DNA of 64,000 nt. It comes from Chryseobacterium rhizosphaerae. Lineage in GTDB: Bacteria; Bacteroidota; Bacteroidia; Flavobacteriales; Weeksellaceae. The stretch is from assembly GCF_003385455.1 (NCBI RefSeq), contig NZ_QNUF01000004.1, positions 62,001-126,000 of the forward strand. The letters are read 5' to 3'. Shown in pieces: positions 1 through 10,600 of this stretch (positions are counted from its first letter, which is position 1; each line of letters opens with the position of its first letter). Under the pieces are notes generated by a model. It saw only the letters and a list, made by a program, of their open reading frames with translations. It did no database searches and was not told where the DNA came from. The translations under genes were made by a program, and so were the position numbers.

Positions 1-981
1 AAAGCCTCCTAATCCTGCATATTCTATCCACCAGATCGCATTTTGTGTCAGGTATTTTAAAACTAAAGGATTGTTTTGATTGATATCAGGCATTGTTTTA
101 TCAAACCAGCCATCCAGCGCATATTTTTTATCAATATCTGAAGCATTGGTATCCAACTGTGTGGTGGTTTTATAATTGGAACGTTTGAAGCCTTCATCTC
201 CGTCCTTAAACCAATGAATCCAATCTTTTGCTGGAAGATCTTTGATCATCCAGTGTGAAGTTCCCCAGTGGTTGGTCACATAATCCATCACCAGCTTCAT
301 ATTCCTTTTATTCAGTTCGTGGGATAAACTTTTGTATTCTTCGTTGGTTCCGTATCGGGCGTCTATTGTATAGAGATCAGTTTGGGCGTATCCATGATAG
401 GAATAGGCTTTTTCATTGTCTTCATTCACCGGAGTTAACCAGACTGCTGTGGCACCAAGGTTCTGAATATAGTCCAGGTTATTAATGATTCCCCGAAGAT
501 CTCCGCCATGTCTGCCATTGGGTAAACTGCGGTCTACTTTCTCTGTCAGTTCCGGTTTGGAATCATTCTTTTCGTCACCGTTAGCAAAACGATCCGGCAT
601 AATCAGGTACATGACATCTTTTGAGGTAAAAGATTCCCGGTTTGCAGAATTAGGTTCTTTCTGTTTCAGTTCGTACATATAAGAGGCTAGATTCTTCTTC
701 CCTTTTTTGATATTGATGGAAAACTTAGGAACATTTATTTCACCGGTATTGACAGTAATAAAAACATAGTTTGGATTTTCAACTTTCTGAACACCCTTAA
801 TCTGTATACCATCTGAAAGAGTGATTTCATGATTCGCGATATCTTTCCCGTACACTAAAAGCTGTAGTTCGGGGTTTTTCATTCCCTTCCACCAAAATGC
901 CGGCTCTACTTTTTCCAATGTTCTTTGAGAAAAAGCGGCAGAAGCTACGGAAAGGGCTAATGCTGCATAAATTGTCTTCAT
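1..981 (-). CDS. GH13 alpha-amylase family protein (neopullulanase/cyclomaltodextrinase-like), 3' part missing
   Basis: The reading frame is open from the ATG at 979-981 to base 1, giving 327 codons without a stop; the rest lies outside the window. The protein starts with a Sec signal peptide (MKTIYAALALSVASAAFSQ). A beta-rich N-terminal module like that of cyclomaltodextrinases follows, then the start of the GH13 barrel. DVMYLIMPDRFANGD and the conserved region I motif DYVTNHWG are both visible. The cut falls at WWIEYAGLGGF, just before region II with the catalytic Asp, so catalytic residues cannot be checked. Expected role: hydrolysis of alpha-1,4 (and perhaps alpha-1,6) glucans in the periplasm or at the surface, in line with the susC/susD/GH97 locus at 15-22 kb. 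It is separated from that locus by the RHS toxin unit. Family call firm, substrate inferred. Confidence 0.88.
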   Translation of the reverse strand, partial: MKTIYAALALSVASAAFSQRTLEKVEPAFWWKGMKNPELQLLVYGKDIANHEITLSDGIQIKGVQKVENPNYVFITVNTGEINVPKFSINIKKGKKNLASYMYELKQKEPNSANRESFTSKDVMYLIMPDRFANGDEKNDSKPELTEKVDRSLPNGRHGGDLRGIINNLDYIQNLGATAVWLTPVNEDNEKAYSYHGYAQTDLYTIDARYGTNEEYKSLSHELNKRNMKLVMDYVTNHWGTSHWMIKDLPAKDWIHWFKDGDEGFKRSNYKTTTQLDTNASDIDKKYALDGWFDKTMPDINQNNPLVLKYLTQNAIWWIEYAGLGGF

Positions 982-1107
982 AGTAATGGACAATTTAGCA
1001 TTAAAAATTTAAATAGAGGTTATTAAGATTGAAATTACTTATAAAGTAACAATGTATTTGTTAATCTTCTATTTTATATAAATTAGAAAGCATTATTAGA
1101 TTGAGTA

Positions 1108-1144
1108 AAACAATAGAGCCACCAGGTTGGCAGCTCTATTGTTT
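1108..1144 (-). terminator. Terminator of the RHS toxin / lipoprotein unit
   Basis: A 12-bp perfect inverted repeat (AAACAATAGAGC / GCTCTATTGTTT) with a 13-nt loop abuts the stop codon of the lipoprotein gene. On the minus strand it continues into TTTTACTC. It separates the toxin unit from the GH13 gene downstream. Confidence 0.8.
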
Positions 1145-1690
1145 CTATTTTATTTTAATTGTTTTGAAAATATCTAAAAATCTTTTTTTATTTTCTTCAC
1201 TTAAATCACTGCTAATTATAGCAAACTTATTCTTATGAATATCAACACTATCAAAATATATCCCTACTAATCCTTTGCTCTCTTTTTTAGGAAGCATAAC
1301 CTGGGCTATATTTTTATTGATCGTATCATAATAATAATAATTATCATTATAAATTCCATTTTTATAATCTTGTTCTAAATATTTTGAATAATAGATTTTA
1401 GCTTCTTTTGATTTTACCTTCTGATAAATTTCTTTTTCTTCAGTAACTGAATATTCTTCTACAAAAGGTTTATAATAACGTCCATAATAGCAAGAACCTA
1501 TAATTTTATTATTATGAAAAATGTCGTAAACTTCAGAGTCTTCAGCATTTGCTTTCTTTAATAAAAAATTTGAAGGTAAACTAAAGCTAACATTTCTAAT
1601 ATCCTTGTTTTTAAATGAATATTGATCCTTTTTGTTTTCGCAAGAGTTTGTTAAAATGATTAAAATAACAAATAAAAAATATCGGTACAT
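1145..1690 (-). CDS. Small lipoprotein directly behind the RHS toxin; candidate immunity protein
   Basis: Predicted 181-residue lipoprotein starting MYRYFLFVILIILTNSC, with a hydrophobic segment and an LTNSC lipobox, so it should be anchored in the periplasm or outer membrane. I chose the ATG at 1688-1690 because it gives this signal peptide; the longer frame from 1792 would lie inside the toxin gene and has no signal. The ATG begins one base after the toxin stop codon (1692-1694), so the two genes are almost certainly co-transcribed and perhaps translationally coupled. The gene is visibly more AT-rich than its neighbours. No enzymatic motif is seen. The pattern near FSLPSNFLLKK and the ending IFKTIKIK loosely resemble small MOG1/PsbP-like proteins, like the protein at 55519. 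Immunity function is inferred from position and localisation only. Confidence 0.7.
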   Translation of the reverse strand: MYRYFLFVILIILTNSCENKKDQYSFKNKDIRNVSFSLPSNFLLKKANAEDSEVYDIFHNNKIIGSCYYGRYYKPFVEEYSVTEEKEIYQKVKSKEAKIYYSKYLEQDYKNGIYNDNYYYYDTINKNIAQVMLPKKESKGLVGIYFDSVDIHKNKFAIISSDLSEENKKRFLDIFKTIKIK

Positions 1691-1691
1691 A

Positions 1692-4600
1692 TTATCGGGT
1701 ATTTTTTTTATTAAATTCTTGAACAGCTCTTTGCAAATCGGACGATCTTGTAAAATTCGGATTATTTCCTTTGGATGAAGCCTTAAAAACATCTCCTTTT
1801 TTAGCAGTCAAAGGAGCAAATGCTGCTTCTGCTTTTTGTTTGGTAGTTACTTTATATAAATTATTATTATCCATAATTGTATTTGAATTTTCATTTGGAT
1901 ATGGAACTCCTGGTTTCGCATATCCTTCATCTAATCCTAACATATGCCCAAATTCATGGAATATTGTATGCCAGAAATTTCCGCCTTGATATTGTACAAT
2001 TCCAACTTGTCCTCCGATTCCGTCTGTTAAACCATTGGCGTCTGTGCCATCAAAACTACTATAAACATCTTTTGAAGTAATTGTCATAACATTTGCTGTT
2101 CCCTTAATATCTTTAATATCTGTAACTACCTTATATACGATTGCCAAATTTTCAATATTATCATTTTGCTCTATTTTACCATTTGCCAATGATCTATTTG
2201 CCTGACCTCTAAACTCTTTCCAATCTATAACACCTTGAGATTTGAAGCCAGATTTTGACAAATCTAAATGTTCAGGATTATATATCAAAACGGTCATTGT
2301 CATGGATACATTTCTAGAATAATACTGTGTTCCTGACGAATATGTTTTATTATTCACAGATAAAACTTTTGTTATGATATCTGGTGGCATTGGTGCTCTT
2401 CCATCTGGATCAATTAAAGTAATAGGATTATCAAAAGTATATGTATATGGTGACCAACTTGGAAATTTTTCCGCAAGAGGATCCACCCCATACCAAATAC
2501 TCAATCTAGGGTTATAATATCTTGCTCCATAATAATACAATCCTGTTTCTTCATCTAGCTCTTTAGCGTTGAATTTATAAGGATTATTATAAACCCCGGT
2601 CATTTGCTCGGCCATAGTTTCACCAAATGGTAAATTTAAGAAAAATTGTGTTGGTTTCATATTCTGATTGGTCACAAAGGTTGCCGTTCCTAAATGGTCC
2701 CCATGCAAGTAATATACTCCTGCTTGCAATTGCGGACCTTTAGCTAATTCAACTTTCACTTGGCTAAAATCTATTCCTGCCTTTTTAAGGTATAGCTTCA
2801 AATCAGCCCCATTATCTTTTGATTTATTTCCAGAGTCAGAAACATTGGTTTGTCTCATCGTTGGGAAATCAAAGTCCATAATTCTGCTTGCCACTCTTTC
2901 GGTTCCGGCATAATAATGTTTTGTCAACATCTTATCAGAGTTTTCAACATGATAAGCATTGGGATATACTTTAAAGCTGTTTACCTGTATTGTTCCGGGA
3001 TCTATTACTTGTCCATTTTGATACAGCTGAGCTCCCTGTTCAAGATTACATTTAATAATTCTTTCCCCATCTCCGTTGTATACATAATACTGAAAGGTTC
3101 CCTGGCTATCTTTGTTAACAGCTTTCAAACGATCCTGCTCATCCCAAAATAATCGATCTATCTCTCCATATTTATCATATCCGACCATATTTCCATTATA
3201 ATCATATTCAAATTTTTCATACTGTCCGGTACTTGCATTTTCAATATGCTCTACTTTATGGGTACCTGAAACGTAATAATATCTGTTATCATATGAATTC
3301 AAATCATTTACATTACCATCCTGATTATGTTTCTGATACTTCTGTTCAATTCCACCGGCATTATTGTATCCCATCGTCATTTCAAAATCTGAATTGGTTG
3401 TTCCAAAATGAGTCTGTGGATCTCCGGTAAAGCTTCCGTCAGAAGAAGCGAGTCTGTTTAAATGATCATATTTATAATTGAAAACATAATTTCCACCCAT
3501 TTCATTATATATTCCGGCACTATTTTTCAGTTCTATAATATTCCCTACATAGTCATATTTATAATTATTTCTGAGGAGATCCGTTCCATAATAATCTTTA
3601 AGACGATGGGTATTCAGCTTTCTATCAGCTGCAGTATATTCAAACTCTGATTTTGTACCATTTCCTAACTCAGTAGAAGTTCTCTGCTCATAATGATCAT
3701 AGGTAATCTTTTTAACATATTCATACCCCTCCTTGTTGTATATTCTTTTAAGATTACCACCCAAATCATATTCATATTGTACCAGCTCTCCATCAGCATA
3801 GGTAAGGTTCTGAATTCTATTCCAACTGTCATATTCAAATAAAGTTCTGAACTCCATATTGGGAATACCATATCCTGAAATTGTTTTATTTTCCATTACC
3901 ACTTCACCCATATTTCCATATTCATACTTGGTTGCCCCGGAATTATCTGACTGATAAATAATCTTTCCTGAATTATTTCCTGAACCGGGAGCACCATATT
4001 CATAGTGAACATTTGAAGGGTTACTTCCTCCAGGTAGATCAGGATATTGTATATCAGAAAGTCTGTTAATATCATAAATGTAATGAATATATTTTTGAGT
4101 AGGACTTGTATTTTCCATGTTGGACGTAAACAATTTTATCATATGTCCGGCAGAGTCATATTCATATCTGTTTACACCATGATCCGGATGTTCCACCTGG
4201 GTTCTTCTACCTCCTTTGTCATAAGAGTACAATGTCTTAATACCCATTGGGTCTTCAGTGGACATCAATTCTCCAATCGTATTGTATCTGAATTTCGTAG
4301 TCAGTGCCTGTCCATTCAAGTAATTATTGACCTGAGCCGTCTTTCCTTCTGAATTTGTAAAGGTCTCCGATTTAAGCTGAGTATTGCTATTCTGGAAAAG
4401 CACTAATGTACTCTTTACCATATTATTCTCAATAGAATACATCGTGTTTTCGGTATGGAATAGTTCATCTACAGTCACTGCAACCCTATCTTTAGTATCA
4501 CGCTGTACAGACGAATAATAAGGAGAAGGAGCACTCATATTAAGCAACACATTTGTATGATTCGGATCATTAGGAGGATACTTATCTTCAAAGATCGGAT

Positions 4601-7600
4601 GATGCTGTGAAATAGCTCTTCCAATCACGTCATAAACAGTTCTTCCTGATACTGACATTTTCTCCTCCCCATTCAGTAATATATCTTTTTTAGTTTGCAC
4701 CACTTTCCCCCAGCCATCTGAAAACGTCATGGTTTCTATTGGATTAGACGGATCCTGTGGATTATAATATTGTGTTAAACACCAATAATAATTACTAACA
4801 TATCCCAAATTTGGATTGGGTGTTCCATATGTATTATAAGAATATTTAACGGTATAAGGCGCCCCTGCATCTCTTTCTTTAGGTGCTAAAATTTGAGTTA
4901 TACGTCCTTTAGCATCATATTGATATTCAGTAGTATTTCCGGAAATATCTGTAGTTTGTTTTGTAACATCAAATTTTGGATCATATTCTGACGATGACGT
5001 ATATCCGAAAATATCCTTTGTATTTACTACATATTTATAAGTATCTGTATCATATTCATAATTTAATGTATACCTGTCCCCATTTTCATTTTCCGGATAG
5101 GTAACTGTACTTACATTTCCAAATAAATCATAACTGAAATCAGCATCTGAAGTTTCAGAAGCATTAAGTTTTGCGGAAACTCTGAGGACTAAACCTGTAT
5201 CAGGATCTATTTTTGTAAACCTTTCACGGATTGGATTTGAAGTAGATAGTGCTTCATAAACCTTTATAGATTTAGGTATGCTTATAATATTGTTAGGAGA
5301 CGGATAATTATGATAATCAATCACAGTATTATAAGTGGCAGCATTACTAAAATGCATTAATTGTTTCACCAATCCTTTATCATTATACGAGAGCCCTTCT
5401 GAAACTGTTATGTTACCTCCATTTTCAAAATTTTTCTTTCTGGTAATTCCCAATAATGCAATTGCCATTTTTCTACCTTCTTTCCCTCCGGTATCATAGG
5501 CTTCTCCAACAGGGTTATCCAAATCAATCTTTGTATTGTTATCTTTGAATTTATAAACGGTATACTCATATTCAGTTGAAGAATTAAGATCATTGATTCC
5601 TGTGTATGTTTCAGTTTTTTTTAATTTACCACTTAAGAAATAGCTCTTATTATGATAGAAATTTATTTTTGATCTATATACATTATTGCTGTACCACATA
5701 TCATAAGTAGTTACTTTCCCAAAACCAAAAAATTCTCTCTCACGTCTGTCATATCTTCCATCCTCATATTTAAATGTACTTACAATATCCTTATTATTCG
5801 TTGGAGATAAATAGGTTGGAGAGAAGATGTCCGGATTTACAATTCGGACTTCTTTCATTACCAGCCTTCCATGAGAGTCATTATAGGTTGGTTTCACAAA
5901 CTCATAATCTAAGCCAAAAACACTGAAAGGTGCTTTATCTTTAAAATTGGTAACGGTTTTCAGTTTATTGGTTCTTCCAATTGTTGAATAATTTACTACA
6001 AATCCATTGTCTTTAGAAACAACCAGATCAGGAAAACCATCACCATTCATATCTTTAAAGGATTTATCTACTTCAGCAATGGAAAGTCCCATATTCCCAG
6101 TTACCTGACCTCCTATTTTCAGATAGATCAGTGGGATTGGAGGGAATGGCCACCATACAATTGGGAATGTATAGTAATAGCCTGCTCCTACAGAAACTCC
6201 CCCTCTATAGGTTTTAGATTCGTTGTTATAGTCTAATCCACCACCATTTCTAAACAGTTCAACAGCATCGGAAAATCTGTTTCCAAGATTGTATTTCACA
6301 TATGTATTAGAGCTTCCAACAATTAAAATATCTGCCAATCCGTCAGCGTTAATATCTTCAAAAGTGGTTTTAGATGAACCCAATGCTGCTGATGCAGCCG
6401 CACTCACACTTACTGCCAAACCACTCATACCCCCGAAATCAAAACCCAGATTAAATCCAAGTGATCCCACAGGACCCGATGCAAAGGTTTCTGCGTTTTT
6501 ATAGCTGTAACCATTATCCAGTCCATATCCTAAATTAAGGTAGTATTTCATATTGCCAGAACCACCACCAGTTACTCTATCCGCTAATCCATCTCCATTC
6601 ACATCCATCCAATAAGATTCTCCAGAATCTTTAGAATCGTAATTTACAGAAGCCTGTGCAGACCATGATGCGGAAGTCTCGATTCCGCTATTCATTGCTA
6701 CATTAGGGCTATAAGAATACTGATTGGTATTACTTCTTACTTCTCCATTTCTGGATGAAGCCCCTGTCTGGATAAATTTAGCCGCTGAATATTGTGGAGA
6801 CAATGATTTGGAATAACTGTCTGTGTTCGATATATAAGCATTTACAAAAGAATTACGCAATCCTCCATGTCCTCCGGTAGAATTAGTGATCTGCATAGCA
6901 TCTTTGTACACCACATCCGGATAACCATCACCATTCATATCCATAAAGTCCTGTAGTGCTATATTCCCATCTCCTACTAAAACGGAGCTTGCATTTTGAA
7001 TTCCGAAATTAAATAAGCTTCCGCTTAATGTATTCGTTCTCGATTTACTGTAATATTTTTTATTAATAGAGAACATTTTGGTATCTACATTACCCTGAAG
7101 AAGCAAATTATCCGGTAAGTCAGGATTTGCAGTCTGTGGATTAAAGAAACCACTGGCTGTTTCATTATCCTTAAATGAATCTGCCATTGCGTATTGTTCA
7201 GGACCTACCCCGATCCATTTTTCAGTATAGGTAGTAACTTCATTGTCTCTTGGACCTGTTACCTGCTTATATACAGTTGGGTTTAGTACCGTTACCGGTT
7301 TAGGCCCAAAATTAGCCGGGTTTTGGTAGAACCCTGTATTGCTGATCTGCTGGGCAATACACTGCGCTGTTTCATCCTGTGTAGCAAGGTTATTACACAT
7401 CGGGAAGTTAAGGTTTACCGGTATATTCACCTCCTGCATGGATGCAAGATTGATCAAACGACCATAATTATCTGAAGGAGTTGCCGGATTCAACATAAAA
7501 CCGTCAGTGTTTCCTGTAGGTACCACATCAGCGTATTCATTATAAAGGAACTGGCTCCAGTTATGATAAAACTGACCTATATTTTCTAATGCTGAAGAAT

Positions 7601-10600
7601 TTATAGAGGTATGGTTAACAGCAGCTATGAATGTATTAGTTCCATAATAAATATTAAATGGATTATTTTGAAATAAAGCACTGTAAGCTTTATAAAAATC
7701 ATAATCTGCCTTAGTTTTACAGTATACCTGAATATTTAAAGTAACTCCACCTATTGGTGCACTAAAAATATCACCTGTATAAAATTCAGCAGGAGAGTTA
7801 CCAGAAATTATCTGATTATTATTGACCATATCTAGTTCAACAATACTTCCAGAGCTATTCATAGGAGACATTATTCTTCTTTTAGTGGCAATAGCTCCAT
7901 TGCTTTTAACAATATAGTAAAAGCTACCAGTAGGAAGACCTGGATTAGAAGGAATATTTTTATTAATCCCAATCTTATAGGTATTCACACCACTTGGGAG
8001 ATTAAGATACTGCATGTCTATCACAGGATTAAATTCTGTAATAACATCAGAAGGATACCCTGCTACAGCAGTATAATTTTGTGGGTTTCCTGATGTAGGA
8101 GAGTAATCCACATTGATTCTATTCCAGTTAACATCTCTAAAAGTAGTGTGAGAATCCGATTCCACAACAAAATTGATCGTAGCCGGAACATCATTTGTAC
8201 TAAAGGACAAACTTGTTACATTTGCTACCCCCGGGTATAATGGAACGGTATCAAATGGAATATTACTTTTAGCATAGGTCTTAGAGTATATTACCTCTCC
8301 TGTAGTGGAGCTTGCCGTAGTTTTAATAATTTTAAAGGTAATATCATCCTGAGAATTTGGAAACGTAATTTTTGGAACTGTAATGCTAATGTTTCCCGGC
8401 GTATCTATAGAAATAGGTTTGGTATGATTATTTAAAAGGAAATTATAACTGTATGCACCATTATTAGCCCTGAACCCGTCCTGAGAAAGTCCTATAGAAA
8501 TAGGTTTAGGAATTCCCACATAGCTTATCGTAGGATTAGACATCACTTTAAAGCTGTAATTGTCATTTTTATGCAGCCTTATGAATACTTTGTCTCCCGA
8601 TTTCACATATAATTTTGAAGCATCATTAATTCCTAAATGATCAGTACTTGCAGGTGGCAGAGCTTGTATTTGAGAATAATAAGCATTATAGCCGGTAATT
8701 GATATAAATTCTGACGGCATTCCTGCTGTAAATTCTTTTAAATAAATTCTCCCATTTTTCTCAGGAGTAGTCGGATTTTTAATTTCCACCGAATACTGTG
8801 CTTTCGCATTAGGTACATTTTCAACCTGCACATTATCTTCGAACCTAATGTACCCGTCTCTTGAAGCTACCCAGACTTTAACAACATCATTTTTAGAGAT
8901 ATCCTGCCAGGTTCCTTCCAAAGGAGAATTATGCTGGATCATCGTATCTGCAACAATCACCATATTTTCTGTATTGTCGCTATATTGTGTCATTTCGACC
9001 TTTCCGTCTGTTGGATTAATTCTTCCGAATAATACCTGACCATCTTTAGCCACATCCATCACGCCATCAGAGTTAGCATCCAGGATAAAAGCTGAGGTTT
9101 CACTTTTACTGGTGGCCCACATCTGTGAGAAGTTGAACCCAATTCCAAATACATTGATACCGGCATCATAGCCTATATTCTGGGTTTTAGTTTTGGTAAG
9201 GGAGAAATTACTATTCAGATGCCAAATTGGTTTTTCCGCTCCAAAACTGATATTTCCACTGGCAAGGGTTCCCGGCCGAAGAAATAATCCACTGCTTGGC
9301 TTTCTATAGATCAAATCCGGAATACCATCGCCATCAAAATCCATAAGTTCCTGGGCTTTCTTAGCTTCAGCTTCTGAGTGACCTAAGTTAAAAGATGCCA
9401 TTACATGGCCATACGCTCTGGTAGGGCCAGGCAGAAGAAAGTCTAAACCAACCCCTGGTACTCTTCCGTTAACACCCCATTCAAATGTATTGTTAGCTGA
9501 AATTTTAGAAGGTTTCAAAAAGCCTGGCAAAATAGGAAATGCATCTCCCCCACCTCCGGCATTAATATCTACAGAACCTCCAAAATTGACAGGACTGCTA
9601 TTGGGTGTACTTTTGATATCATCAAAATATTCAAAGTCAAATTGTTCAGTTAGCAAGCTATTATATGCAACATCGTTAGATGTATCCTTGTGTACTACAC
9701 TTCTCAATAATGTTTTAAAAAATTGTCCTTCCTTATAAGAGAATGTATATGTTCTTATCAGTTCCCCATCATATTTTACATATATTTTAGAGAGCTTATA
9801 AGGTTCTACTTCTTTCACTCCTCTTTTGCCCGTGATACTAATATCCTGCCTGGTAATTCTGCTTTCTTTTTCAAATTCAACGGTATAGTATTTCAGATTC
9901 TGACCATCCATTTTTGTATAGGTAATCTTACTGATATGAAAATAGCGTCCTCCGTTTAGGTTTTCATTTTCAGCAGTAAGTCCTTGTATCTTTATATTTT
10001 CATATTCATATTCAATATAATTTTTGAGAGCATCCTGCTCTTTCCAAACTCCCCAATGAACAATATTTCCATTATCATCTTTAATGACCGTATTTTCAAT
10101 GACACCAGATTCATTACCTCCATAGTAGGCTTTACCTCCCTTTGTATTGGTAACTACCCATCGGTAATCCTTAGGAGTCGTTCCATATCTTTCAATTTTT
10201 GAAAAATCATGATTTCTTCTAAGGAAAAATGTTTTTTTATTATCTACTAAAAGTGTATCTCGTTTTTGCTTTCTGGTTGTAAATATATTACTGGTTTCAC
10301 TGATATTATTATGTCTGTGAGGCAAATAATTACCATCATATACCAAAGTCTCACCGTTTAATGAATACAGCTCGGTTTCTGTTGCTCCATCAAAACTCGG
10401 AGCCCCCCATCGGGTATCAATAGCTATAGCCTGAACACCACTAACATCCCATCCTTCTCCCATCCAGCCATTAGATTTATTACTATCGTAGGAAACAGAG
10501 ACACTGGGCTGCATTCCTTTCCTTCCTGATGGAATTACAATAGGATATGACACATTTGATCCCCCTTTTTGATTGGCATTTGGAGGCGAAATAAAATTTC

